Source: Auanema rhodensis
Lineage: Eukaryota; Nematoda; Chromadorea; Rhabditida; Rhabditidae
NCBI GenBank assembly: GCA_964057225.1
Contig: OZ059900.1
Span: 16,011,638 to 16,075,637, forward strand
Direction of reading: 5' to 3'
Length of the DNA: 64,000 bases
Part shown: one piece after another, positions 25,994-38,307 of the stretch
How positions within the stretch are numbered: position 1 is the first letter of the stretch
Layout: each line of letters begins with the position of its first letter
The notes under the pieces: generated by a model
Told to the model about the DNA's origin: nothing
The model's database searches: none
What the model saw: only the letters and a program-made list of their open reading frames with translations
Program-made: the position numbers and the translations under genes

Positions 25994-27703
25994 CAAAAAT
26001 CGATTTAATCAATATTAGCCATAAGGGGCGTGCCCTCAGAATATGCTAATTTCCTTAATTTTCTAACCCCTGTTTTTTTGTCGTGAAAGTGGAACTAGAC
26101 GTTGTACGAACAATTTTGAGCTAGGTTTCATTGACATTGCATGAGTTTGAACACATGAAATCGTAAGTCAAAACCTTGTTTACAGCGAAATTTCCAAAAA
26201 CTGGTTTTCCAGCATAATAAAATATTTCTCATGGGAAACACTGTGTTTTTGTATTTTTCTAGTGTTCAGCATGTAAAATGCTTCATTTTAGTTTGTAACA
26301 CGCTGAAATTCGTTGCATTTGACGACTCATATGAACAAAAATCGATTTAATCAATATTAGCCATAAGGGGCGTGCCCTCAGAATATGCTAATTTCCTTAA
26401 TTTTCTAACCCCTGTTTTTTTGTCGTGAAAGTGGAACTAGACGTTGTACGAACAATTTTGAGCTAGGTTTCATTGACATTGCATGAGTTTGAACACATGA
26501 AATCGTAAGTCAAAACCTTGTTTACAGCGAAATTTCCAAAAACTGGTTTTCCAGCATAATAAAATATTTCTCATGGGAAATACTGTGTTTTTGTATTTTT
26601 CTAGTGTTCAGCATGTGAAATGCTTCATTTTAGTGTGTAACACGCTGAAATTCGTTGCATTTGACGACTCATATGAACAAAAATCGATTTAATCAATATT
26701 AGCCATAAGGGGCGTGCCCTCAGAATATGCTAATTTCCTTAATTTTCTAACCCCTGTTTTTTTGTCGTGAAAGTGGAAATAGACGTTGTACGAACAATTT
26801 TGAGCTAGGTTTCATTGACGTTGCATGAGTTTGAACACATGAAATCGTAAGTCAAAACCTTGTTTACAGCGAAATTTCCAAAAACTGGTTTTCCAGCATA
26901 ATAAAATATTTCTCATGGGAAACACTGTGTTTTTGTATTTTTCTAGTGTTCAGCATGTAAAATGCTTCATTTTAGTTTGTAACACGCTGAAATTCGTTGC
27001 ATTTGACGACTCATATGAACAAAAATCGATTTAATCAATATTAGCCATAAGGGGCGTGCCCTCAGAATATGCTAATTTCCTTAATTTTCTAACCCCTGTT
27101 TTTTTGTCGTGAAAGTGGAACTAGACGTTGTACAAACAATTTTGAGCTAGGTTTCATTGACATTGCATGAGTTTGAACACATGAAATCGTAAGTCAAAAC
27201 CTTGTTTACAGCGAAATTTCCAAAAACTGGTTTTCCAGCATAATAAAATATTTCTCATGGGAAATACTGTGTTTTTGTATTTTTCTAGTGTTCAGCATGT
27301 GAAATGCTTCATTTTAGTGTGTAACACGCTGAAATTCGTTGCATTTGACGACTCATATGAACAAAAATCGATTTAATCAATATTAGCCATAAGGGGCGTG
27401 CCCTCAGAATATGCTAATTTCCTTAATTTTCTAACCCCTGTTTTTTTGTCGTGAAAGTGGAAATAGACGTTGTACGAACAATTTTGAGCTAGGTTTCATT
27501 GACGTTGCATGAGTTTGAACACATGAAATCGTAAGTCAAAACCTTGTTTACAGCGAAATTTCCAAAAACTGGTTTTCCAGCATAATAAAATATTTCTCAT
27601 GGGAAACACTGTGTTTTTGTATTTTTCTAGTGTTCAGCATGTAAAATGCTTCATTTTAGTTTGTAACACGCTGAAATTCGTTGCATTTGACGACTCATAT
27701 GAA

Positions 27704-30700
27704 CAAAAATCGATTTAATCAATATTAGCCATAAGGGGCGTGCCCTCAGAATATGCTAATTTCCTTAATTTTCTAACCCCTGTTTTTTTGTCGTGAAAGT
27801 GGAACTAGACGTTGTACAAACAATTTTGAGCTAGGTTTCATTGACATTGCATGAGTTTGAACACATGAAATCGTAAGTCAAAACCTTGTTTACAGCGAAA
27901 TTTCCAAAAACTGGTTTTCCAGCATGATAAAATATTTCTCATGGGAAATACTGTGTTTTTGTATTTTTCTAGTGTTCAGCATGTAAAATGCTTCATTTTA
28001 GTATGTAACACGCTGAAATTCGTTGCATTTGACGACTCATATGAACAAAATTCGATTTAATCAATATTAGCCATAAGGGGCGTGCCCTCAGAATATGCTA
28101 ATTTCCTTAATTTTCTAACCCTTGTTTTTTTGTCGTGAAAGTGGAACTAGACGTTGTACAAACAATTTTGAGCTAGGTTTCATTGACATTGCATGAGTTT
28201 GAACACATGAAATCGTAAGTCAAAACCTTGTTTACAGCGAAATTTCCAAAAACTGGTTTTCCAGCATGATAAAATATTTCTCATGGGAAATACTGTGTTT
28301 TTGTATTTTTCTAGTGTTCAGCATGTAAAATGCTTCATTTTAGTATGTAACACGCTGAAATTCGTTGCATTTGACGACTCATATGAACAAAAATCGATTT
28401 AATCAATATTAGCCATAAGGGGCGTGCCCTCAGAATATGCTAATTTCCTTAATTTTCTAACCCCTGTTTTTTTGTCGTGAAAGTGGAACTAGACGTTGTA
28501 CGAACAATTTTGAGCTAGGTTTCATTGACATTGCATGAGTTTGAACACATGAAATCGTAAGTCAAAACCTTGTTTACAGCGAAATTTCCAAAAACTGGTT
28601 TTCCAGCATAATAAAATATTTCTCATGGGAAATACTGTGTTTTTGTATTTTTCTAGTGTTCAGCATGTGAAATGCTTCATTTTAGTGTGTAACACGCTGA
28701 AATTCGTTGCATTTGACGACTCATATGAACAAAAATCGATTTAATCAATATTAGCCATAAGGGGCGTGCCCTCAGAATATGCTAATTTCCTTAATTTTCT
28801 AACCCCTGTTTTTTTGTCGTGAAAGTGGAAATAGACGTTGTACGAACAATTTTGAGCTGGGTTTCATTGACGTTGCATGAGTTTGAACACATGAAATCGT
28901 AAGGCAAAACCTTGTTTACAGCGAAATTTCCAAAAACTGGTTTTCCAGCATAATAAAATATTTCTCATGGGAAACACTGTGTTTTTGTATTTTTCTAGTG
29001 TTCAGCATGTAAAATGCTTCATTTTAGTTTGTAACACGCTGAAATTCGTTGCATTTGACGACTCATATGAACAAAAATCGATTTAATCAATATTAGCCAT
29101 AAGGGGCGTGCCCTCAGAATATGCTAATTTCCTTAATTTTCTAACCCCTGTTTTTTTGTCGTGAAAGTGGAACTAGACGTTGTACAAACAATTTTGAGCT
29201 AGGTTTCATTGACATTGCATGAGTTTGAACACATGAAATCGTAAGTCAAAACCTTGTTTACAGCGAAATTTCCAAAAACTGGTTTTCCAGCATGATAAAA
29301 TATTTCTCATGGGAAATACTGTGTTTTTGTATTTTTCTAGTGTTCAGCATGTAAAATGCTTCATTTTAGTATGTAACACGCTGAAATTCGTTGCATTTGA
29401 CGACTCATATGAACAAAAATCGATTTAATCAATATTAGCCATAAGGGGCGTGCCCTCAGAATATGCTAATTTCCTTAATTTTCTAACCCCTGTTTTTTTG
29501 TCGTGAAAGTGGAACTAGACGTTGTACGAACAATTTTGAGCTAGGTTTCATTGACATTGCATGAGTTTGAACACATGAAATCGTAAGTCAAAACCTTGTT
29601 TACAGCGAAATTTCCAAAAACTGGTTTTCCAGCATAATAAAATATTTCTCATGAGAAATACTGTGTTTTTGTATTTTTCTAGTGTTCAGCATGTAAAATG
29701 CTTCATTTTAGTTTGTAACACGCTGAAATTCGTTGCATTTGACGACTCATATGAACAAAAATCGATTTAATCAATATTAGCCATAAGGGGCGTGCCCTCA
29801 GAATATGCTAATTTCCTTAATTTTCTAACCCTTGTTTTTTTGTCGTGAAAGTGGAACTAGACGTTGTACGAACAATTTTGAGCTAGGTTTCATTGACATT
29901 GCATGAGTTTGAACACATGAAATCGTAAGTCAAAACCTTGTTTACAGCGAAATTTCCAAAAACTGGTTTTCCAGCATAATAAAATATTTCTCATGGGAAA
30001 TACTGTGTTTTTGTATTTTTCTAGTGTTCAGCATGTAAAATGCTTCATTTTAGTATGTAACACGCTGAAATTCGTTGCATTTGACGACTCATATGAACAA
30101 AAATCGATTTAATCAATATTAGCCATAAGGGGCGTGCCCTCAGAATATGCTAATTTCCTTAATTTTCTAACCCCTGTTTTTTTGTCGTGAAAGTGGAACT
30201 AGACGTTGTACGAACAATTTTGAGCTAGGTTTCATTGACGTTGCATGAGTTTGAACACATGAAATCGTAAGTCAAAACCTTGTTTACAGCGAAATTTCCA
30301 AAAACTGGTTTTCCAGCATAATAAAATATTTCTCATGGGAAACACTGTGTTTTTGTATTTTTCTAGTGTTCAGCATGTAAAATGCTTCATTTTAGTTTGT
30401 AACACGCTGAAATTCGTTGCATTTGACGACTCATATGAACAAAAATCGATTTAATCAATATTAGCCATAAGGGGCGTGCCCTCAGAATATGCTAATTTCC
30501 TTAATTTTCTAACCCCTGTTTATTTTGTCGTGAAAGTGGAACTAGACGTTGTACAAACAATTTTGAGCTAGGTTTCATTGACATTGCATGAGTTTGAACA
30601 CATGAAATCGTAAGTCAAAACCTTGTTTACAGCGAAATTTCCAAAAACTGGTTTTCCAGCATGATAAAATATTTCTCATGGGAAATACTGTGTTTTTGTA

Positions 30701-31808
30701 TTTTTCTAGTGTTCAGCATGTAAAATGCTTCATTTTAATGTGTAACACGCTGAAATTCGTTGCATTTGACGACTCATATGAACAAAAATCGATTTAATCA
30801 ATATTAGCCATAAGGGGCGTGCCCTCAGAATATGCTAATTTCCTTAATTTTCTAACCCCTGTTTTTTTGTCGTGAAAGTGGAACTAGACGTTGTACGAAC
30901 AATTTTGAGCTAGGTTTCATTGACATTGCATGAGTTTGAACACATGAAATCGTAAGTCAAAACCTTGTTTACAGCGAAATTTCCAAAAACTGGTTTTCCA
31001 GCATGATAAAATATTTCTCATGGGAAATACTGTGTTTTTGTATTTTTCTAGTGTTCAGCATGTAAAATGCTTCATTTTAGTATATAACACGCTGAAATTC
31101 GTTGCATTTGACGACTCATATGAACAAAAATCGATTTAATCAATATTAGCCATAAGGGGCGTGCCCTCAGAATATGCTAATTTCCTTAATTTTCTAACCC
31201 CTGTTTTTTTGTCGTGAAAGTGGAACTAGACGTTGTACGAACAATTTTGAGCTAGGTTTCATTGACATTGCATGAGTTTGAACACATGAAATCGTAAGTC
31301 AAAACCTTGTTTACAGCGAAATTTCCAAAAACTGGTTTTCCAGCATGATAAAATATTTCTCATGGGAAATACTGTGTTTTTGTATTTTTCTAGTGTTCAG
31401 CATGTAAAATGCTTTATTTTAGTTTGTAACACGCTGAAATTCGTTGCATTTGACGACTCATATGAACAAAAATCGATTTAATCAATATTAGCCATAAGGG
31501 GCGTGCCCTCAGAATATGCTAATTTCCTTAATTTTCTAACCCCTGTTTTTTTGTCGTGAAAGTGGAACTAGACGTTGTACGAACAATTTTGAGTTAGGTT
31601 TCATTGACATTGCATGAGTTTGAACACATGAAATCGTAAGTCAAAACCTTGTTTACAGCGAAATTTCGAAAAACTGGTTTTCCAGCATAATAAAATATTT
31701 CTCATGGGAAATACTGTGTTTTTGTATTCTTCTAGTGTTCAGCATGTGAAATGCTTCATTTTAGTGTGTAACACGCTGAAATTCGTTGCATTTGACGACT
31801 CATATGAA
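27704..31808 (+). repeat. 12-mer block (4105 bp), first copy of a large duplication
   Basis: The order is S11 S1 S8 S5 S11, a 6-like copy, S3 S5 S7 S9 S9 S2. Markers are attcgattt (28051), atgagaaat (29651), a one-base insertion giving gtttattttg (30521), atataac (31081), gctttat (31411) and gagttagg (31591). The first two monomers match those at 31809 at an offset of 4105. The last seven match those at 32493 at an offset of 3079. Confidence 0.88.
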
Positions 31809-34800
31809 CAAAAATCGATTTAATCAATATTAGCCATAAGGGGCGTGCCCTCAGAATATGCTAATTTCCTTAATTTTCTAACCCCTGTTTTTTTGTCGTG
31901 AAAGTGGAACTAGACGTTGTACAAACAATTTTGAGCTAGGTTTCATTGACATTGCATGAGTTTGAACACATGAAATCGTAAGTCAAAACCTTGTTTACAG
32001 CGAAATTTCCAAAAACTGGTTTTCCAGCATGATAAAATATTTCTCATGGGAAATACTGTGTTTTTGTATTTTTCTAGTGTTCAGCATGTAAAATGCTTCA
32101 TTTTAGTATGTAACACGCTGAAATTCGTTGCATTTGACGACTCATATGAACAAAATTCGATTTAATCAATATTAGCCATAAGGGGCGTGCCCTCAGAATA
32201 TGCTAATTTCCTTAATTTTCTAACCCTTGTTTTTTTGTCGTGAAAGTGGAACTAGACGTTGTACAAACAATTTTGAGCTAGGTTTCATTGACATTGCATG
32301 AGTTTGAACACATGAAATCGTAAGTCAAAACCTTGTTTACAGCGAAATTTCCAAAAACTGGTTTTCCAGCATGATAAAATATTTCTCATGGGAAATACTG
32401 TGTTTTTGTATTTTTCTAGTGTTCAGCATGTAAAATGCTTCATTTTAGTATGTAACACGCTGAAATTCGTTGCATTTGACGACTCATATGAACAAAAATC
32501 GATTTAATCAATATTAGCCATAAGGGGCGTGCCCTCAGAATATGCTAATTTCCTTAATTTTCTAACCCCTGTTTTTTTGTCGTGAAAGTGGAACTAGACG
32601 TTGTACGAACAATTTTGAGCTAGGTTTCATTGACATTGCATGAGTTTGAACACATGAAATCGTAAGTCAAAACCTTGTTTACAGCGAAATTTCCAAAAAC
32701 TGGTTTTCCAGCATAATAAAATATTTCTCATGAGAAATACTGTGTTTTTGTATTTTTCTAGTGTTCAGCATGTAAAATACTTCATTTTAGTTTGTAACAC
32801 GCTGAAATTCGTTGCATTTGACGACTCATATGAACAAAAATCGATTTAATCAATATTAGCCATAAGGGGCGTGCCCTCAGAATATGCTAATTTCCTTAAT
32901 TTTCTAACCCTTGTTTTTTTGTCGTGAAAGTGGAACTAGACGTTGTACGAACAATTTTGAGCTAGGTTTCATTGACATTGCATGAGTTTGAACACATGAA
33001 ATCGTAAGTCAAAACCTTGTTTACAGCGAAATTTCCAAAAACTGGTTTTCCAGCATAATAAAATATTTCTCATGGGAAATACTGTGTTTTTGTATTTTTC
33101 TAGTGTTCAGCATGTAAAATGCTTCATTTTAGTATGTAACACGCTGAAATTCGTTGCATTTGACGACTCATATGAACAAAAATCGATTTAATCAATATTA
33201 GCCATAAGGGGCGTGCCCTCAGAATATGCTAATTTCCTTAATTTTCTAACCCCTGTTTTTTTGTCGTGAAAGTGGAACTAGACGTTGTACGAACAATTTT
33301 GAGCTAGGTTTCATTGACGTTGCATGAGTTTGAACACATGAAATCGTAAGTCAAAACCTTGTTTACAGCGAAATTTCCAAAAACTGGTTTTCCAGCATAA
33401 TAAAATATTTCTCATGGGAAACACTGTGTTTTTGTATTTTTCTAGTGTTCAGCATGTAAAATGCTTCATTTTAGTTTGTAACACGCTGAAATTCGTTGCA
33501 TTTGACGACTCATATGAACAAAAATCGATTTAATCAATATTAGCCATAAGGGGCGTGCCCTCAGAATATGCTAATTTCCTTAATTTTCTAACCCCTGTTT
33601 ATTTTGTCGTGAAAGTGGAACTAGACGTTGTACAAACAATTTTGAGCTAGGTTTCATTGACATTGCATGAGTTTGAACACATGAAATCGTAAGTCAAAAC
33701 CTTGTTTACAGCGAAATTTCCAAAAACTGGTTTTCCAGCATGATAAAATATTTCTCATGGGAAATACTGTGTTTTTGTATTTTTCTAGTGTTCAGCATGT
33801 AAAATGCTTCATTTTAATGTGTAACACGCTGAAATTCGTTGCATTTGACGACTCATATGAACAAAAATCGATTTAATCAATATTAGCCATAAGGGGCGTG
33901 CCCTCAGAATATGCTAATTTCCTTAATTTTCTAACCCCTGTTTTTTTGTCGTGAAAGTGGAACTAGACGTTGTACGAACAATTTTGAGCTAGGTTTCATT
34001 GACATTGCATGAGTTTGAACACATGAAATCGTAAGTCAAAACCTTGTTTACAGCGAAATTTCCAAAAACTGGTTTTCCAGCATGATAAAATATTTCTCAT
34101 GGGAAATACTGTGTTTTTGTATTTTTCTAGTGTTCAGCATGTAAAATGCTTCATTTTAGTATATAACACGCTGAAATTCGTTGCATTTGACGACTCATAT
34201 GAACAAAAATCGATTTAATCAATATTAGCCATAAGGGGCGTGCCCTCAGAATATGCTAATTTCCTTAATTTTCTAACCCCTGTTTTTTTGTCGTGAAAGT
34301 GGAACTAGACGTTGTACGAACAATTTTGAGCTAGGTTTCATTGACATTGCATGAGTTTGAACACATGAAATCGTAAGTCAAAACCTTGTTTACAGCGAAA
34401 TTTCCAAAAACTGGTTTTCCAGCATGATAAAATATTTCTCATGGGAAATACTGTGTTTTTGTATTTTTCTAGTGTTCAGCATGTAAAATGCTTTATTTTA
34501 GTTTGTAACACGCTGAAATTCGTTGCATTTGACGACTCATATGAACAAAAATCGATTTAATCAATATTAGCCATAAGGGGCGTGCCCTCAGAATATGCTA
34601 ATTTCCTTAATTTTCTAACCCCTGTTTTTTTGTCGTGAAAGTGGAACTAGACGTTGTACGAACAATTTTGAGTTAGGTTTCATTGACATTGCATGAGTTT
34701 GAACACATGAAATCGTAAGTCAAAACCTTGTTTACAGCGAAATTTCGAAAAACTGGTTTTCCAGCATAATAAAATATTTCTCATGGGAAATACTGTGTTT

Positions 34801-34887
34801 TTGTATTCTTCTAGTGTTCAGCATGTGAAATGCTTCATTTTAGTGTGTAACACGCTGAAATTCGTTGCATTTGACGACTCATATGAA
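31809..34887 (+). repeat. 9-mer second copy (3079 bp) of the 12-mer, lacking three monomers
   Basis: Shared markers are attcgattt (32156), atgagaaat (32730), the insertion in gtttattttg (33600), atataac (34160), gctttat (34490) and gagttagg (34670). The change of offset from 4105 to 3079 equals exactly three monomers (1026 bp), corresponding to 28388-29413 in the first copy. Either the second copy lost these three, or they were added to the first copy later. The second view is helped by their likeness to 27020-28045 (S8-like, S5 with gtggaaatag, S11). Confidence 0.86.
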
Positions 34888-36939
34888 CAAAAATCGATTT
34901 AATCAATATTAGCCATAAGGGGCGTGCCCTCAGAATATGCTAATTTCCTTAATTTTCTAACCCCTGTTTTTTTGTCGTGAAAGTGGAACTAGACGTTGTA
35001 CGAACAATTTTGAGCTAGGTTTCATTGACATTGCATGAGTTTGAACACATGAAATCGTAAGTCAAAACCTTGTTTACAGCGAAATTTCCAAAAACTGGTT
35101 TTCCAGCATAATAAAATATTTCTCATGGGAAATACTGTGTTTTTGTATTTTTCTAGTGTTCAGCATGTAAAATGCTTCATTTTAGTATGTAACACGCTGA
35201 AATTCGTTGCATTTGACGACTCATATGAACAAAAATCGATTTAATCAATATTAGCCATAAGGGGCGTGCCCTCAGAATATGCTAATTTCCTTAATTTTCT
35301 AACCCTTGTTTTTTTGTCGTGAAAGTGGAACTAGACGTTGTACAAACAATTTTGAGCTAGGTTTCATTGACATTGCATGAGTTTGAACACATGAAATCGT
35401 AAGTCAAAACCTTGTTTACAGCGAAACTTCCAAAAACTGGTTTTCCAGCATAATAAAATATTTCTCATGGGAAATACTGTGTTTTTGTATTCTTCTAGTG
35501 TTCAGCATGTAAAATGCTTCATTTTAGTATGTAACACGCTGAAATTCGTTGCATTTGACGACTCATATGAACAAAAATCGATTTAATCAATATTAGCCAT
35601 AAGGGGCGTGCCCTCAGAATATGCTAATTTCCTTAATTTTCTAACCCCTGTTTTTTTGTCGTGAAAGTGGAACTAGACGTTGTACGAACAATTTTGAGCT
35701 AGGTTTCATTGACATTGCATGAGTTTGAACACATGAAATCGTAAGTCAAAACCTTGTTTACAGCGAAATTTCCAAAAACTGGTTTTCCAGCATAATAAAA
35801 TATTTCTCATGGGAAATACTGTGTTTTTGTATTTTTCTAGTCTTCAGCATGTAAAATGCTTCATTTTAGTATGTAACACGCTGAAATTCGTTGCATTTGA
35901 CGACTCATATGAACAAAAATCGATTTAATCAATATTAGCCATAAGGGGCGTGCCCTCAGAATATGCTAATTTCCTTAATTTTCTAACCCCTGTTTTTTTG
36001 TCGTGAAAGTGGAACTAGACGTTGTACGAACAATTTTGAGCTAGGTTTCATTGACATTGCATGAGTTTGAACACATGAAATCGTAAGTCAAAACCTTGTT
36101 TACAGCGAAATTTCCACAAACTGGTTTTCCAGCATAATAAAATATTTCTCATGGGAAATACTGTGTTTTTGTATTCTTCTAGTGTTCAGCATGTAAAATG
36201 CTTCATTTTAGTATGTAACACGCTGAAATTCGTTGCATTTGACGACTCATATGAACAAAAATCGATTTAATCAATATTAGCCATAAGGGGCGTGCCCTCA
36301 GAATATGCTAATTTCCTTAATTTTCTAACCCCTGTTTTTTTGTCGTGAAAGTGGAACTAGACGTTGTACGAACAATTTTGAGCTAGGTTTCATTGACATT
36401 GCATGAGTTTGAACACATGAAATCGTAAGTCAAAACCTTGTTTACAGCGAAATTTCCACAAACTGGTTTTCCAGCATAATAAAATATTTCTCATGGGAAA
36501 TACTGTGTTTTTGTATTCTTCTAGTGTTCAGCATGTAAAATGCTTCATTTTAGTATGTAACACGCTGAAATTCGTTGCATTTGACGACTCATATGAACAA
36601 AAATCGATTTAATCAATATTAGCCATAAGGGGCGTGCCCTCAGAATATGCTAATTTCCTTAATTTTCTAACCCCTGTTTTTTTGTCGTGAAAGTGGAACT
36701 AGACGTTGTACGAACAATTTTGAGCTAGGTTTCATTGACATTGCATGAGTTTGAACACATGAAATCGTAAGTCAAAACCTTGTTTACAGCGAAATTTCCA
36801 AAAACTGGTTTTCCAGCATAATAAAATATTTCTCATGGGAAATACTGTGTTTTTGTATTTTTCTAGTGTTCAGCATGTAAAATGCTTCATTTTAGTATGT
36901 AACACGCTGAAATTCGTTGCATTTGACGACTCATATGAA

Positions 36940-38307
36940 CAAAAATCGATTTAATCAATATTAGCCATAAGGGGCGTGCCCTCAGAATATGCTAATTTCC
37001 TTAATTTTCTAACCCTTGTTTTTTTGTCGTGAAAGTGGAACTAGACGTTGTACAAACAATTTTGAGCTAGGTTTCATTGACATTGCATGAGTTTGAACAC
37101 ATGAAATCGTAAGTCAAAACCTTGTTTACAGCGAAATTTCCAAAAACTGGTTTTCCAGCATGATAAAATATTTCTCATGGGAAATACTGTGTTTTTGTAT
37201 TTTTCTAGTGTTCAGCATGTAAAATGCTTCATTTTAGTATGTAACACGCTGAAATTCGTTGCATTTGACGACTCATATGAACAAAAATCGATTTAATCAA
37301 TATTAGCCATAAGGGGCGTGCCCTCAGAATATGCTAATTTCCTTAATTTTCTAACCCCTGTTTTTTTGTCGTGAAAGTGGAACTAGACGTTGTACGAACA
37401 ATTTTGAGCTAGGTTTCATTGACATTGCATGAGTTTGAACACATGAAATCGTAAGTCAAAACCTTGTTTACAGCGAAATTTCCACAAACTGGTTTTCCAG
37501 CATAATAAAATATTTCTCATGGGAAATACTGTGTTTTTGTATTCTTCTAGTGTTCAGCATGTAAAATGCTTCATTTTAGTTTGTAACACGCTGAAATTCG
37601 TTGCATTTGACGACTCATATGAACAAAAATCGATTTAATCAATATTAGCCATAAGGGGCGTGCCCTCAGAATATGCTAATTTCCTTAATTTTCTAACCCT
37701 TGTTTTTTTGTCGTGAAAGTGGAACTAGACGTTGTACAAACAATTTTGAGCTAGGTTTCATTGACATTGCATGAGTTTGAACACATGAAATCGTAAGTCA
37801 AAACCTTGTTTACAGCGAAATTTCCAAAAACTGGTTTTCCAGCATGATAAAATATTTCTCATGGGAAATACTGTGTTTTTGTATTTTTCTAGTGTTCAGC
37901 ATGTAAAATGCTTCATTTTAGTATGTAACACGCTGAAATTCGTTGCATTTGACGACTCATATGAACAAAAATCGATTTAATCAATATTAGCCATAAGGGG
38001 CGTGCCCTCAGAATATGCTAATTTCCTTAATTTTCTAACCCCTGTTTTTTTGTCGTGAAAGTGGAACTAGACGTTGTACGAACAATTTTGAGCTAGGTTT
38101 CATTGACATTGCATGAGTTTGAACACATGAAATCGTAAGTCAAAACCTTGTTTACAGCGAAATTTCCACAAACTGGTTTTCCAGCATAATAAAATATTTC
38201 TCATGGGAAATACTGTGTTTTTGTATTCTTCTAGTGTTCAGCATGTAAAATGCTTCATTTTAGTTTGTAACACGCTGAAATTCGTTGCATTTGACGACTC
38301 ATATGAA
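36940..38307 (+). repeat. S1 S4 dimer, two tandem copies (684 bp each)
   Basis: Units are 36940-37623 and 37624-38307. Both S4 copies carry T300 (agtttgt), which other S4 copies lack, so the pair was duplicated as one block. Just upstream, two plain S4 monomers are directly adjacent (35914 and 36256), another small duplication of a single monomer. Confidence 0.86.

Larger units (their letters stand above)
11288..34887 (+). repeat. Middle domain, monomers 34-102, rich in S5, S6, S7, S8, S11
   Basis: Type order as read: 4 3 3 3 6 8 5 1 / 4 3 3 3 6 8 5 / 7 11 5 7 5 7 11 5 7 / 9 3 6 8 6 8, mixed, 9 5 7 9 / 3 3 3 1 4 3 3 4 / 6 8 5 8 5 / 11 1 8 5 11, 6-like, 3 5 7 9 9 2 / 11 1, 6-like, 3 5 7 9 9 2. 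S2 is absent until 31467, whereas both flanking domains are built on it. S11 (C77, A115, G223; copies at 16760, 18470, 27704, 29072, 31809) is found only here. The short stretch 23258-25993 returns to S3, S1, S4 content. No coding or RNA signal was seen. Confidence 0.83.
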
